In this document: positions 1 to 9,544 of the stretch, one piece after another
How positions within the stretch are numbered: position 1 is the stretch's first letter
Layout of the letters: the number at the start of each line of letters is the position of its first letter
Assembly: GCF_025857195.1 (NCBI RefSeq)
Contig: NZ_CP109787.1
Coordinates: forward strand, 3,661,001-3,725,000
Origin: Leisingera thetidis
Lineage (GTDB): Bacteria; Pseudomonadota; Alphaproteobacteria; Rhodobacterales; Rhodobacteraceae
Direction of reading: 5' to 3'
Length of the DNA: 64,000 bases
Made by a program: the position numbers and the translations under genes
Notes under the pieces: model-generated
What the model was told of the DNA's origin: nothing
The model's input: only the letters and a program-made list of their open reading frames with translations
Databases searched by the model: none

Positions 1-157
1 ACGCCAATGCTGCGAATACCGCCATGCCGCCGAGGCCGAACAGGATCAGGATCTGCCCGACCGGCAGGCTGGCGGCGGCGGATTTGATGAACATGTCCTC
101 CAGCGCGAAGGCAGACATGGCCAGCACCATCAGAAGGCTCCCGCGCAGCGTGTCCAT
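1..157 (-). CDS. EamA/DMT-family transporter, N-terminal part
   Basis: The first 52 residues of a reverse-strand protein lie here; the rest is outside the window. The start is an ATG at 157. The visible part begins MDTLRGSLLMVLAMSAFALE and contains one hydrophobic helix, a short polar break with a lysine, then a second hydrophobic helix. This matches the opening of EamA (drug/metabolite) transporters, inner-membrane proteins that often export amino acids or metabolites. It follows the XRE/cupin regulator gene on the same strand after 77 bases and may be co-transcribed with it. The substrate cannot be inferred from the fragment. Confidence 0.7.
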   Translation of the reverse strand, partial: MDTLRGSLLMVLAMSAFALEDMFIKSAAASLPVGQILILFGLGGMAVFAALA

Positions 158-234
158 TCCCGGCTCCAAATCCCTGAAACTCAATAACTTGCGCAATTGG
201 TAGGGCCGCCGGAGAAAATGCACAAGCAACGGGA

Positions 235-795
235 TCAGTCCCGCTGCGTCAGACCCGCGTGCCGGTAATGGTGCATGTTGAGAAAGGCCGCGCCGGTCTC
301 CAGGCTGCGGTAGCCATGCGGCTGGTCGGCGGCAAAGCGCAGGCCTTGCCCGGCCTCCAGCGGCACCCACTCGCCGTCCTTCAGCACCTCCATCGAACCA
401 TGCAGCACAAAGACCTCCTCGGTCACACCGGTGTCATGCGGCTGGGACTGGTGGCTCTGGCCCGGCCGCAGCGTGACCTGAAATGTCTCGGCACCCAGCA
501 GCGGATCAAACGGGAAGACGATCTTCACCCCGATGCTGCCCGGAAACTGCACCGTCTCATAAACCCCCGCGGCCTCCCCCACCGGCCGCGTCGCCTCGCC
601 GATCAGCGCGGTCAGCGGCAGGTGGAACCCTTTGGCAATTTTCCACAGGGTGGCAATCGTCGGGCTCGATTCGCCGCGTTCGATCTGCCCCAGCATCGCC
701 TTGCTGACTCCCGTCGCCTCTGCCGCCTTGGACAGGCTAAGCCCAGCCGCCGCGCGGATTTCCCGCAGGTTCAGGGTGATGCCGTCATCGCTCAT
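235..795 (-). CDS. XRE-family transcriptional regulator with C-terminal cupin domain
   Basis: A 186-residue regulator. Residues about 8-62 form an XRE/Cro helix-turn-helix (LSLSKAAEATGVSKAMLGQ, then the IERGESSPT turn). Residues about 105-175 form a small cupin barrel with QSHQSQPHDTGVTEE and a late PHGY histidine. This architecture (HTH_3 plus Cupin_2) is common in regulators that sense a small molecule through the cupin. The gene is divergent from the BenE transporter gene, and two matching palindromes lie between the starts, so it very probably controls that transporter and itself. It may also drive the EamA gene downstream. The ligand is unknown. Confidence 0.88.
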   Translation of the reverse strand: MSDDGITLNLREIRAAAGLSLSKAAEATGVSKAMLGQIERGESSPTIATLWKIAKGFHLPLTALIGEATRPVGEAAGVYETVQFPGSIGVKIVFPFDPLLGAETFQVTLRPGQSHQSQPHDTGVTEEVFVLHGSMEVLKDGEWVPLEAGQGLRFAADQPHGYRSLETGAAFLNMHHYRHAGLTQRD

Positions 796-820
796 TGTCT
801 TTGCCCGTCAAAAAACGCTT

Positions 821-862
821 GTGCGTTATAACGCACAGACTGTAGTGTGCGCTATAACGCAC
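821..862. promoter_or_regulatory. Tandem palindromic operators in the XRE/benE divergent promoter
   Basis: Two 16-bp inverted repeats sit between the divergent starts. GTGCGTTATAACGCAC at 821-836 is a perfect palindrome; GTGCGCTATAACGCAC at 847-862 differs by one base. Their centres are 26 bp apart. Position and symmetry fit two dimer sites for the adjacent XRE/cupin regulator. The second site contains a GTG that opens an in-frame extension of the transporter ORF, but this is better read as operator than as start codon. Confidence 0.8.
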
Positions 863-900
863 AAAATCCCTACCCGATCCGGCGCCAAAGGAAAACCCGC

Positions 901-2091
901 ATGCTCAAGGATCTCAAGCTTTCGCATATTGTCTCCGGCGCGGTGGCCGTGCTGGTCGGCTATACCGGCTCGGTCGCCATCATCTTTCAAGCGATCGAGA
1001 CACTGGGCGCGTCTCAGTCGCAGGCCAACAGCTGGATGCTGGCGCTGGGGGCAGGCATGGGGCTGACCTGCCTGATCCTGTCACTGCGGTACCGGATGCC
1101 GATCCTGACAGCCTGGTCGACGCCGGGCGCGGCGCTGCTGGCGGTCAGCCTGGGCGGGGTGCCGCTGGGCGAGGCCGTCGGCGCCTTCCTGTTCTGCGCC
1201 GTGCTACTGATCCTCACAGGCGTCACCGGCTGGTTCGCGGCGCTGTCGCGGCTGATCCCCGACAGCCTGGCAAATGCGATGCTGGCCGGCATCCTGTTCC
1301 AATTCGGGCTGTCGGCCTTCACCTCGCTGCAGACCGACACCGCAATGGTCGCCGTGATGGGCTTCACCTTTCTTGCAGGGCGCAGGCTGTTTCCCCGCTA
1401 CACCATTCCCGCGGTTCTGGCGACGGGAGTTATTTGGTGCGCGGGCAGCGGCAGCTTTGGCAGCTTGGAGGCACTGGACTTGACCCTGGCGCGGCCGGAA
1501 TTCGTGATGCCCGCCTTCTCGCTGCCGGTGCTGATCGGCGTGGGCCTGCCGCTCTATATTGTCACCATGTCCTCGCAGAACATGCCCGGCGTGGTGGCGC
1601 TGAAGGCAGCGGGCTATCAGCCGCCGGTTTCCGCCAGCCTGACCGTGACCGGACTGGCCTCGCTGCTGCTGGCGCCTTTCGGTGGCTTTGCCTTCAACCT
1701 GGCTGCCATCACGGCCGCCATTTGCGCAGGTCCCGAGGCGGATGAGAATCCGGAGACCCGTTACCTGGCGGGCGTGATGACCGGCCTCGTCTATATCCTG
1801 GTGGGGCTGGGCGGCGCCACCGTCATCAGCCTGTTCCTGATCGCCCCCAAGGCGCTGGTCGCCACCGTCGCAGGCCTGGCGCTGCTGGCCACCATCGGCA
1901 ACAGCCTGTCGGCCGCGCTGGCGGACAGCACCGGCCGCGAGGCGGCGCTGATCACCTTCATGACCACCGTCTCGGGCGTCAGCTTTTTCGGAATCGGGGC
2001 GCCGTTCTGGGCGCTGGTGCTGGGGCTGGCGGTGAATCACTTGCTGAAGCGCCCCGCCCGGGCGCGGGCCGGCGCCGGAAAACCCGCCTGA
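901..2091 (+). CDS. Benzoate/H+ symporter, BenE family
   Basis: A 396-residue inner-membrane protein, almost entirely hydrophobic helices with short loops, of the length usual for BenE carriers. Recognisable parts are the early segment [20 protein letters not shown], the middle [20 protein letters not shown] (typical of BenE and of related xanthine/uracil-type carriers) and an [16 protein letters not shown] helix. The start chosen is the ATG at 901, preceded by AAAGGA; an upstream GTG at 847 lies inside an operator palindrome. BenE proteins import benzoate or similar carboxylates with protons, but no benzoate catabolic genes are nearby, so the substrate is open. Likely controlled by the divergent XRE/cupin regulator. 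Confidence 0.88.
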   Translation: MLKDLKLSHIVSGAVAVLVGYTGSVAIIFQAIETLGASQSQANSWMLALGAGMGLTCLILSLRYRMPILTAWSTPGAALLAVSLGGVPLGEAVGAFLFCAVLLILTGVTGWFAALSRLIPDSLANAMLAGILFQFGLSAFTSLQTDTAMVAVMGFTFLAGRRLFPRYTIPAVLATGVIWCAGSGSFGSLEALDLTLARPEFVMPAFSLPVLIGVGLPLYIVTMSSQNMPGVVALKAAGYQPPVSASLTVTGLASLLLAPFGGFAFNLAAITAAICAGPEADENPETRYLAGVMTGLVYILVGLGGATVISLFLIAPKALVATVAGLALLATIGNSLSAALADSTGREAALITFMTTVSGVSFFGIGAPFWALVLGLAVNHLLKRPARARAGAGKPA

Positions 2092-2212
2092 CGGAGAATT
2101 CGCGACAGAAATCCGGCGCAAACTGCGCCATAATTACCGAAGACCGCCCCCGCATGTTGCCTTTATTGCGCAAATCGTGTCCCTGAGGGCAAAGACTAAG
2201 GGAACCAGCCTG

Positions 2213-4057
2213 ATGCCAAAGTACCGATCCAGAACCTCCACCCATGGCCGCAACATGGCGGGCGCGCGCGGATTGTGGCGCGCCACCGGCATGAAGGATG
2301 ATGATTTCGGCAAGCCGATCATCGCCATCGTCAACTCCTTCACCCAGTTCGTGCCCGGCCACGTCCACCTCAAGGACCTGGGCCAGATGGTCGCCCGCGA
2401 GGTCGAGGCGGCCGGCGGCGTCGCCAAGGAGTTCAACACCATCGCGGTGGATGACGGCATCGCCATGGGCCACGACGGCATGCTCTACTCGCTGCCCTCG
2501 CGCGAGGTGATCGCCGACAGCGTCGAATACATGGTCAACGCCCATTGCGCCGACGCGATGGTCTGCATCTCCAACTGCGACAAGATCACTCCCGGCATGC
2601 TGATGGCCGCCATGCGCCTCAACATCCCGGCGATCTTCGTCTCCGGCGGGCCGATGGAAGCGGGCAAGATCGACATTGCTGATCTGGACATGAAGAAGAT
2701 CGACCTGGTGGACGCGATGGTGGCCGCAGCGGACGACAAGTTCACCGACGAGCAGGTGAAGCACATCGAGGAAAACGCCTGCCCGACCTGCGGGTCGTGC
2801 TCCGGCATGTTCACCGCCAACTCGATGAACTGCCTGGCCGAAGCGCTGGGTCTGGCGCTGCCGGGCAACGGCTCGACACTGGCCACCCACGCCGACCGCA
2901 AGGGGCTGTTCCTGGAAGCCGGCCGCAAGATTGTCGAGATCACCAAGCGCCACTACCAGGACGAGGAGAAGGGCCTGCTGCCGCGCGAGATCGCCACCTT
3001 CGAGGCGTTCGAGAACGCGATGAGCCTGGATATCGCCATGGGCGGCTCCACCAACACCGTGCTGCACCTGCTGGCGATCGCCAACGAGGGCGAGGTCGAT
3101 TTCACCATGACCGACATGGACCGCCTCAGCCGCCGGGTGCCCTGCCTGTGCAAGGTCGCGCCCAATATCCACAACGTCCACATGGAAGACGTGCACCGCG
3201 CGGGCGGCATCTTCTCGATCCTGGGCGAGCTGAGCCGCGCAGGGCTCCTGCACAATGACTGCCACACCGTGCACACCTCGAACATGGGCGAGGCGATTGC
3301 CAAGTGGGACATCAAGGTTGCCAACAACCCCGAGGCCGAGGCGTTGTTCAAGGCGGCTCCGGGCGGCGTGCGCACCACCCAGGCGTTTTCCCAGGCCAAC
3401 CGTTACAAGGAATTGGATACCGACCGCGAAAACGGCGTGATCCGCGCCAAGGAACACGCCTTCAGCCAGGACGGCGGCCTTGCCGTGCTGTTCGGCAATA
3501 TCGCCCGCGACGGCTGCATCGTGAAAACTGCCGGTGTGGATGACAGTATCCTCAAGTTCACCGGCACCGCCCATGTCTGCGAAAGCCAGGACGCGGCGGT
3601 GAACGACATCCTGACCGGCAAGGTCAAGGAAGGCGACGTGGTGGTGATCCGCTACGAGGGCCCGCGCGGCGGTCCGGGCATGCAGGAAATGCTCTACCCG
3701 ACCTCCTACCTCAAGTCGAAGGGCCTGGGCAAAGCCTGCGCGCTTCTGACCGACGGGCGCTTCTCCGGCGGCACTTCCGGCCTGTCGATCGGCCACGTCT
3801 CGCCCGAGGCGGCCGAAGGCGGCGAGATCGGCCTGGTGCGCCAGGGCGACACCATCGAGATCGACATCCCCAACCGCACCATCCACCTGGCGGTGGCTGA
3901 CGATGAGCTCGCGGCGCGCCGCGAGGAGCAGGACGCCAAGGGCTGGAAACCCGCCGAGCCGCGCAAGCGCAAGGTTTCCAAGGCCCTGAAGGCCTATGCG
4001 ATGCTGGCCACCTCCGCCGCCAAGGGCGCGGTGCGCGCGCTGCCCGACGAAGACTGA
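2213..4057 (+). CDS. ilvD: Dihydroxy-acid dehydratase
   Basis: A 614-residue cytoplasmic Fe-S enzyme that dehydrates 2,3-dihydroxy-isovalerate and -methylvalerate in valine/isoleucine synthesis. The N-terminus [20 protein letters not shown] fixes the start at the ATG at 2213 and matches the long, E. coli-type IlvD. Cluster-ligand candidates are Cys122 in CISNCDK and the CPTCGSC segment at about 190-196. The C-terminal half has [20 protein letters not shown] and the [20 protein letters not shown] motif. The gene stands alone and ends in a strong terminator. Confidence 0.97.
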   Translation: MPKYRSRTSTHGRNMAGARGLWRATGMKDDDFGKPIIAIVNSFTQFVPGHVHLKDLGQMVAREVEAAGGVAKEFNTIAVDDGIAMGHDGMLYSLPSREVIADSVEYMVNAHCADAMVCISNCDKITPGMLMAAMRLNIPAIFVSGGPMEAGKIDIADLDMKKIDLVDAMVAAADDKFTDEQVKHIEENACPTCGSCSGMFTANSMNCLAEALGLALPGNGSTLATHADRKGLFLEAGRKIVEITKRHYQDEEKGLLPREIATFEAFENAMSLDIAMGGSTNTVLHLLAIANEGEVDFTMTDMDRLSRRVPCLCKVAPNIHNVHMEDVHRAGGIFSILGELSRAGLLHNDCHTVHTSNMGEAIAKWDIKVANNPEAEALFKAAPGGVRTTQAFSQANRYKELDTDRENGVIRAKEHAFSQDGGLAVLFGNIARDGCIVKTAGVDDSILKFTGTAHVCESQDAAVNDILTGKVKEGDVVVIRYEGPRGGPGMQEMLYPTSYLKSKGLGKACALLTDGRFSGGTSGLSIGHVSPEAAEGGEIGLVRQGDTIEIDIPNRTIHLAVADDELAARREEQDAKGWKPAEPRKRKVSKALKAYAMLATSAAKGAVRALPDED

Positions 4058-4080
4058 GGCAGTACATCAGCAGGACATGC

Positions 4081-4111
4081 AAAGCCCGCCGCCCCAATCG
4101 CGGCGGGCTTT
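4081..4111 (+). terminator. Rho-independent terminator of ilvD
   Basis: A perfect 12-bp stem (AAAGCCCGCCGC at 4081-4092 with its complement at 4100-4111) and a 7-base loop, followed by the T-rich CTTTTGCCTTTT. It lies 23 bases after the ilvD stop codon. Confidence 0.9.
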
Positions 4112-4480
4112 CTTTTGCCTTTTGCGCCTGAAACCGGGTCAAGGTCCGCGCGTTCGCGCGGCGGCGCAGCCGCTTGCCCTTGAGGCGGGTTCAGGCGCTT
4201 TACACTGGCCAAGGCGCGTTCAGGGCAAACCTGCCCCTGAACCGCTTCTCGGCAAATCCTCCTGCATCCGCCGGACCCTCCCGCCCCCGCTGTGACCCGT
4301 CAACTGACGCCAGCACGCCAAGCGGAGTTGGGCGTGCCGGCGGCGGAAGTATTTTCAGCTAAGAAGAAAAAGCGGATCGAACTTTTGACGCGCCGCGTCA
4401 GCGGCGCCCGGCCCAAGGCTTTTTGCTGCATCTGTGATGCAGCGGCAAAGGCGCGGGAGCCCCCTGGCGCCGCCGCCCGC
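4112..4480. other. Gene-free stretch between ilvD and the sulfotransferase gene
   Basis: No convincing ORF or RNA gene. It holds GC-rich partial inverted repeats, including GCTGCATC-tgt-GATGCAGC at 4425-4443 and a GACGC/GCGTC palindrome at about 4387-4400. These lie just past the 3' end of the reverse-strand sulfotransferase gene. Neither is followed by a T-run in the right direction for a clear terminator. Confidence 0.5.
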
Positions 4481-5299
4481 CTACTCCCCCAGCTTGGCGT
4501 GCACCTCGTCCAGGTCGATCTCGCCCACAGGCATCTTGTTGGCCGGGTTTGCGAAATCGTATTTGAACAGCTCGAAATCGCGCTTGTAGATTTCATAGAC
4601 CAAATGCATCGACAGGTCGTCGAAATAGTCTTCCACCGGGTGGGCGCGCTTGGGGCCGTGGCCTTCGCTTTCGTTGAAGCGCGGGATCGCCGCGAGATCC
4701 ACGGCGTGCGGTGTCTCGATGGAATCCAGCACCCCCTGCATCCCGTCGTTGAACGCCTCGGTCCAGAAGATCTGGTTATAGCGGCCGCCGTTCTGGATGA
4801 AGGTCGACACATGCCCCGACATCGCCGACCAGTGGATGTCCGGATCCATCGGGCGGCGCCAGCGGATGGTGTCGCGCACGAACAGCAGGAAGCGGCGGAA
4901 GCTGGCGATCTGGTCGAACGCCTGCTTGCCGTCGTCACCGCCGACCTCGATCCCGTATTCATAGGCGAGCTTGGGCACCAGATTGCCGCGGTAGCGGCGG
5001 CCGTTGCGCTGGATGCCGCAGATCTTGTCGAAGAAGGAGGACAGGATGCGTGTGTAAGGATTGCGCACGCAGGTGAAGGCATAGGAGCGGTGCCCCTGCA
5101 CATTGCGGCTGATCGGCCCCTGGCTGTGCTCCAGCGCCCATTTGTGCAGCCCCTCCTTGGCGTCATGGATGTCGCCGTCAAAGAACGTCCCGTGATCGGA
5201 GTAATACAGGATCTGCCCGATCGTCGAGCAGGCGCATTTCGGCACCACCCGGTAGACCACAGTTTCACTTTCCGTCATCCAGGTGCCGGGGAACCCCAT
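4481..5299 (-). CDS. Sulfotransferase family protein
   Basis: A 272-residue protein resembling the Sulfotransfer_2 (carbohydrate sulfotransferase-like) family. Residues 20-27 (PKCACSTI) match the 5'-phosphosulfate-binding loop that holds PAPS, and YAFTCVRNPYTRILSSFFDK at about 89-108 matches the 3'-phosphate-binding segment with conserved Arg and Ser. It would transfer sulfate from PAPS to a sugar or similar hydroxyl. The start is the ATG at 5299, preceded by AGAGGGCAGCGG; a second ATG lies 21 bases in. It is divergent from a branching-type glycosyltransferase, suggesting joint work on a surface glycan. The acceptor is unknown. Confidence 0.8.
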   Translation of the reverse strand: MGFPGTWMTESETVVYRVVPKCACSTIGQILYYSDHGTFFDGDIHDAKEGLHKWALEHSQGPISRNVQGHRSYAFTCVRNPYTRILSSFFDKICGIQRNGRRYRGNLVPKLAYEYGIEVGGDDGKQAFDQIASFRRFLLFVRDTIRWRRPMDPDIHWSAMSGHVSTFIQNGGRYNQIFWTEAFNDGMQGVLDSIETPHAVDLAAIPRFNESEGHGPKRAHPVEDYFDDLSMHLVYEIYKRDFELFKYDFANPANKMPVGEIDLDEVHAKLGE

Positions 5300-5441
5300 C
5301 CGCTGCCCTCTTCTTTCTGATGCGCCGTCGCCCGCAGTATTCGCATATGTTTACCGAAACGGGAACTATCTGGTTTATTCGTGGCCGAAGCCCGCATATC
5401 AAGGGAAACAATCAGGCAAAACAAGGCGGTCCATCCCCAGT

Positions 5442-7019
5442 ATGGCAAAAATCGCGTATATTCTGCTCTGCCATAAAGACCCCGAGGCGATCATCCAGCA
5501 GGCTGAGCGACTGACCGCGGCCGGCGATTACATGGCGATTCACTTCGACGGGCGGGCGGCGCCGGAAGACGATCAGATGATCCGGGCCGAACTGGCGGAC
5601 AACCCCAATGTGACATTTGCCAAGAGGCGGATCAAATGCGGCTGGGGCGAGTGGTCGCTGGTCGAAGCCACGCTTCTGGCGCTGCGCAGCGCGGTCGAAG
5701 ACTTTCCCCGTGCCACCCATTTCTACATGCTGTCGGGCGATTGCATGGCGGTGAAGACAGCGGAATATGCCCACCGGTTCCTGGACGCGCACGACAAGGA
5801 TTTCATCGAAAGCTTCGATTTCTTCGAAAGCGACTGGATCAAGACCGGCATGAAGGAGGACCGGCTGATCTACCGGCACTTCTTCAACGAACGCAAGCAC
5901 AAGCAGCTGTTCTACTGGAGCCACGGGCTGCAGAAACGGCTGGGGCTGCAGCGCGGGATCCCGGCCGATATCCAGGTGCAGATCGGCAGCCAGTGGTGGT
6001 GCCTGCGCCGCCGCACGGTGGAATGGATCCTCGAGTTCATCCGCAAACGCCGCGATGTCACCCGCTTTTTCCGCACCACCTGGATTCCGGATGAAACCTT
6101 CTTTCAGACCCTGGTGCGCCACCTGATCCCGGAACAGGAGATCGAGACCCGCACTCTTACCTTCCTGATGTTCACCGACTACGGCATGCCAGTGAATTTC
6201 CACAATGACCACTATGACCTGCTGTTGAGCCAGGACTTTCTGTTTGCCCGCAAGATCAGCCCGGAGGCCAAGGAGCTGAAGTCGCGCCTGGGACGGTTGT
6301 ACGCGGCACAAGGCGTGGACTTCCGGATCTCCAACGAGGGCCGGAGCCTCTACAAATTCCTGGTCCAGCGCGGCCGCGCGGGGCGCCGGTTCGCGCCGCG
6401 GTTCTGGGAAACCGAAAGCTCGCTGGGACGCGAGCGGGAGCTGCTGATCGTGATCTGCAAGAAATGGCACGTGGCCAAGCGGCTGCTGGAGCAGATACGC
6501 CTGGTGACCAATGTCCCCGCAATCGAATATCTCTTCAACGAGGAAGACACCCCCTTGCCAGACCTTGGCGGCATCCAGGCGGCGCTGATGAAGCGCACCC
6601 GCCACCGCCGGGCGCTGATGCGGATGCTTTTTGAATATTATGAGTCCGATCAGCTGATCATCTGCCTGGATCCCGGCGCCATAGACCTGATGAATGATTT
6701 CCATTCAGACCGCTCCTCAACCCGTTTCCTGCAGATCGAATGCGAGTTCAGCGACGACTACCTGATCGGTCATGCTCACCGGGTCGGGCTGGCGGGCGAG
6801 CGCACGCCGCAGCTGACGCTGGACCGGCTGCTGCCGACCATCCGCAACGACATCCTGCATGAGAACGACCGCATCCGGGATGCCGGGTTCAGCCAGCTGT
6901 ACCAAATGCGCGAGAGCAGCAGCCCGGAGGAAAATGCAGGTCAGCTTTGCGGTTTTCTGGGGCTATCCGAGGACAAGGCCATGCAGATCGCAGAAACGCA
7001 TTACCTGTTTGCCGACTGA
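5442..7019 (+). CDS. Core-2/I-branching-like glycosyltransferase with C-terminal extension (DUF5928-like)
   Basis: A 525-residue protein. The N-terminal half (about 1-290) resembles core-2/I-branching beta-1,6-N-acetylglucosaminyltransferases: MAKIAYILLCHKDPE, HFYMLSGDCMAVKT and a WIPDETFFQTLVRH segment. The C-terminal half (about 300-525) is the extra region I associate with DUF5928 proteins of Rhodobacteraceae. It contains LLIVICKKWHVAKRLLEQIR and resembles a nucleotide- or sulfate-transfer fold, though I cannot assign it. The start is the ATG at 5442; upstream in-frame ATGs lie in the divergent promoter. With the divergent sulfotransferase it probably acts on an exported polysaccharide. 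Confidence 0.78.
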   Translation: MAKIAYILLCHKDPEAIIQQAERLTAAGDYMAIHFDGRAAPEDDQMIRAELADNPNVTFAKRRIKCGWGEWSLVEATLLALRSAVEDFPRATHFYMLSGDCMAVKTAEYAHRFLDAHDKDFIESFDFFESDWIKTGMKEDRLIYRHFFNERKHKQLFYWSHGLQKRLGLQRGIPADIQVQIGSQWWCLRRRTVEWILEFIRKRRDVTRFFRTTWIPDETFFQTLVRHLIPEQEIETRTLTFLMFTDYGMPVNFHNDHYDLLLSQDFLFARKISPEAKELKSRLGRLYAAQGVDFRISNEGRSLYKFLVQRGRAGRRFAPRFWETESSLGRERELLIVICKKWHVAKRLLEQIRLVTNVPAIEYLFNEEDTPLPDLGGIQAALMKRTRHRRALMRMLFEYYESDQLIICLDPGAIDLMNDFHSDRSSTRFLQIECEFSDDYLIGHAHRVGLAGERTPQLTLDRLLPTIRNDILHENDRIRDAGFSQLYQMRESSSPEENAGQLCGFLGLSEDKAMQIAETHYLFAD

Positions 7020-7084
7020 GCCGGACAGACCCGCGCCCCTGCCCGGCAACGGAGCCTGGCCACAAACACCGAAAGTCTTGAAGA

Positions 7085-8488
7085 ATGGCAGACCAGGCGG
7101 AACACAAGGCCATTTTCCTTACCGGCAGCCTGATGCGGCATGTCACCCGCATGTCGCTGACCGCCAGCATCGGGCTGATGGCGATGTTTGCCGTCGATTT
7201 CGTCGACATGGCCTTTATCGCCATGCTGGGCAATGACGCGCTGGCAGCGGCGGTGGGCTATGCGGGCACGCTGCTGTTCTTCACCAACTCGGTCAATATC
7301 GGGCTGTCGATCACCGCGGGCTCGCTGGTGGCGCGGGAGCTGGGCGCAGGACGACCGGACCAGGCGCGGCATTATGCAACCAGCGTCGCCGCTATCGGCG
7401 TGCTGACCGGGCTTGTGATGCCGATCCTTGTGCTGGCCTACCTGGAGCAGGTCCTGGCGCTGCTTGGCGCCGAGGGCGAGGTGCTGCGGCTGGCGATGCG
7501 CTATGTCTGGATCATCCTGCCGACGATGTGGGTGGTGGCGCTGGCGATGACCGGCATGGCGGTGCTGCGCGCCCATGGCGATGCGCGCCGCTCGATGCTG
7601 GCGACGCTTTATGGCGGCGGGCTGAACGCGGTGCTGGACCCGCTGCTGATCTTTGGCCTGGGGCTGGGGCTGGACGGGGCCGCCATCGCCTCGGTGCTGG
7701 CCCGGGCCTGCATGCTCGGGGCCGCGTTCTGGCCCGCGATCCGGGTGCATCAGGGGTTCATGCGGCCCGCGCTGCGCCAGATCGGCGGCGACCTGCGCGC
7801 GATCCGGGCGATTGCGCTGCCGGCCGTGCTGACCAATGTCGCCACCCCGGCCGGCAATGCCATCGTGCTGCGCGAAATCGCCCAGTTCGGCACCGAGGCG
7901 GTGGCCGGCATGGCGGTCATCGGCCGCCTGATGCCGGTGGCGTTTTCGGTGATCTTTGCGCTGTCGGGCGCCATCGGGCCGATCATCGGCCAGAACTTCG
8001 GCGCCGGGCAGTTTGCCCGCGTCCGCCAGGCCTTTCTGGCCGGTATTGCGTTCACCGCCATCTACACGCTGCTGATGGCCGCCGTTCTGTTTGCCCTCAG
8101 GATGCCGATTGCGGATCTGTTCTCTGCCACCGGCGAGACCCGCAGGCTGATCTACCTGTTCTGCGGGCCGCTGGCGCTGGCGCATTTCTTCAACGGGGTG
8201 ATCTTTGTCGAGAATGCCAGCTTCAACAACCTGGGCCGCCCGGTCTATTCCACCTGGATCAACTGGGGCCGCCACACCTTGGGCACCTGGCCGCTGGCGG
8301 TGCTGGGCGGCTATCTGGCCGGCGCGCCGGGGGTGCTGCTGGGCCAGGCGGCCGGCGGGATGATCTTTGCCGCATTCGGCGCGCTGCTGGTGCACCGGGT
8401 GCTGCAGGACCTCGCCCGGCCCGCCCCGATCGACGCCTTTGCGCCGCAGAACCGGCTGCACGCCCTGCTGGGCCGCCGCGGCTGGTAG
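7085..8488 (+). CDS. MATE-family multidrug/Na+ efflux protein
   Basis: A 467-residue, 12-helix inner-membrane protein. It has the two-fold MATE repeat, with the characteristic segments SLTASIGLMAMFAVDFVDMA near the N-terminus and IGRLMPVAFSVIFALSGAIG plus IGQNFGAGQFARVRQAF in the second half. MATE proteins expel cationic drugs or metabolites using a Na+ or H+ gradient. The start is the ATG at 7085, 65 bases after the glycosyltransferase stop and on the same strand. Its end is only 4 bases from the end of the convergent LysR gene. The substrate cannot be read from sequence. Confidence 0.9.
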   Translation: MADQAEHKAIFLTGSLMRHVTRMSLTASIGLMAMFAVDFVDMAFIAMLGNDALAAAVGYAGTLLFFTNSVNIGLSITAGSLVARELGAGRPDQARHYATSVAAIGVLTGLVMPILVLAYLEQVLALLGAEGEVLRLAMRYVWIILPTMWVVALAMTGMAVLRAHGDARRSMLATLYGGGLNAVLDPLLIFGLGLGLDGAAIASVLARACMLGAAFWPAIRVHQGFMRPALRQIGGDLRAIRAIALPAVLTNVATPAGNAIVLREIAQFGTEAVAGMAVIGRLMPVAFSVIFALSGAIGPIIGQNFGAGQFARVRQAFLAGIAFTAIYTLLMAAVLFALRMPIADLFSATGETRRLIYLFCGPLALAHFFNGVIFVENASFNNLGRPVYSTWINWGRHTLGTWPLAVLGGYLAGAPGVLLGQAAGGMIFAAFGALLVHRVLQDLARPAPIDAFAPQNRLHALLGRRGW

Positions 8489-8492
8489 CCCC

Positions 8493-9437
8493 CTACGGCA
8501 CGGCGGAGCTTGCCAGATGCTCGGCAATCCAGTCGAACACCAGGCTCGGCCCCTGCAGGCGACTGGAATGGTCGCGCGACATCACATAGCCCGCGTCGCT
8601 CAGCACCACATCCGGCACCGCCCGAACCAGGGCGCCGCTCTGCAGCAGCCTGTCGATCAGCCCCAGCCAGCCCAGCGCAATGCCATCACCGGCAACTGCC
8701 GACTGCACCACCATGTCGTAGTTGTTGAAGCTGATGTAATTCTTCGACCGCTCCCCGGCGATGCCCAGACGGTCGAACCAGCCTTGCCAGGTCTGCCATT
8801 CGGCTGAGGTCGGTTTGGACAGGCTGAGCAGCTGGCAATCCAGCAGGCTGGCGGCCGAGGCCACCGGGCCATGCGCCTCAAGATAGGCCGGGCTGCACAC
8901 CGCCCCCACCCGCTCCTGCAGCAGCATCACATCGCCGCCGCCCATGCTGCTGCGCGGACCGACGTGGATCTTGATATCGCAGTCCTCGCCGTAGTCGTCC
9001 GGCGGCACCTGGGAGGCGAGGATCTGGATCTCGATCTCATCCCCCAGTTCCGCCCGCAGATGCGACAGCCGCGGCAGGAGCCAGAAGCTGGCAAAGGCAA
9101 AATCCGCCGAAATCCGCACCCTGGGCCGCGACTTGCGCTCCAGCAGCGACGCCACGGAATTGCCCATTTGCGCCATCGCCGGGCGCACCACATTGAGCAG
9201 CCGCACCCCCTCGTTGGTCAGCGACACGCCGCGGTGCCCGCGCCTGAACAGGGCAATGCCCAATTCGGTCTCAAGCCCTTTGATTTTCTGCGAAACCGCC
9301 GATTGCGTCAGCCCCAGCGCCTCGGCCGCGCCGGTGAAATTGCCATGCCGCGCCACAAGGTCAAAAGTGTGCAGCGCGACCAGGCTGTAGCTCAGCTTCC
9401 TATTAATACTGCTAATGTCCTTCATAAGTAATTGCAT
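8493..9437 (-). CDS. LysR-family transcriptional regulator
   Basis: A 314-residue LysR regulator resembling the GcvA-type branch. The winged helix-turn-helix is at about residues 18-75 (FTGAAEALGLTQSAVSQKIK, with FRRGHRGVSLTNEG as the wing). A substrate-binding fold covers about 100-300. It is divergent from the BCCT transporter with 107 bases between starts, the usual arrangement for a LysR protein controlling its neighbour. It may therefore regulate osmolyte uptake and the solute-binding-protein gene after it. The effector is not known. Confidence 0.9.
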   Translation of the reverse strand: MQLLMKDISSINRKLSYSLVALHTFDLVARHGNFTGAAEALGLTQSAVSQKIKGLETELGIALFRRGHRGVSLTNEGVRLLNVVRPAMAQMGNSVASLLERKSRPRVRISADFAFASFWLLPRLSHLRAELGDEIEIQILASQVPPDDYGEDCDIKIHVGPRSSMGGGDVMLLQERVGAVCSPAYLEAHGPVASAASLLDCQLLSLSKPTSAEWQTWQGWFDRLGIAGERSKNYISFNNYDMVVQSAVAGDGIALGWLGLIDRLLQSGALVRAVPDVVLSDAGYVMSRDHSSRLQGPSLVFDWIAEHLASSAVP

Positions 9438-9544
9438 ACTGCAAAAGGCAGAATTTTTATAACAGAAAATGCCCTGCGTAAGTTCTGCTAAACCCGCAGC
9501 CCCGGCGGCACCAACCGGCAGAACAAGGGAAACAGGGATACTCT

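Noticed and set aside
847..900. Upstream GTG start for the BenE gene
   Set aside because: The GTG lies inside an operator palindrome and lacks a ribosome-binding site; the ATG at 901 has AAAGGA and fits the family N-terminus.
1979..3886. Long reverse-strand ORF opposite ilvD
   Set aside because: It is the antisense shadow of ilvD, which has clear homology throughout; GC-rich codon bias opens long antisense frames.
4425..4443. Hairpin beyond the sulfotransferase gene considered as its terminator
   Set aside because: On the reverse strand it is followed by AAAAA, not a T-run; kept only as part of the gene-free stretch.
5412..6704. Long reverse-strand ORF opposite the branching-type glycosyltransferase
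   Set aside because: Low-complexity His/Gln/Ala-rich translation with no domain pattern; antisense of a recognisable gene.
7001..8527. 508-codon reverse ORF opposite the MATE gene
   Set aside because: Antisense shadow with Arg/Gln/His-rich composition; the forward frame is a clear MATE protein.
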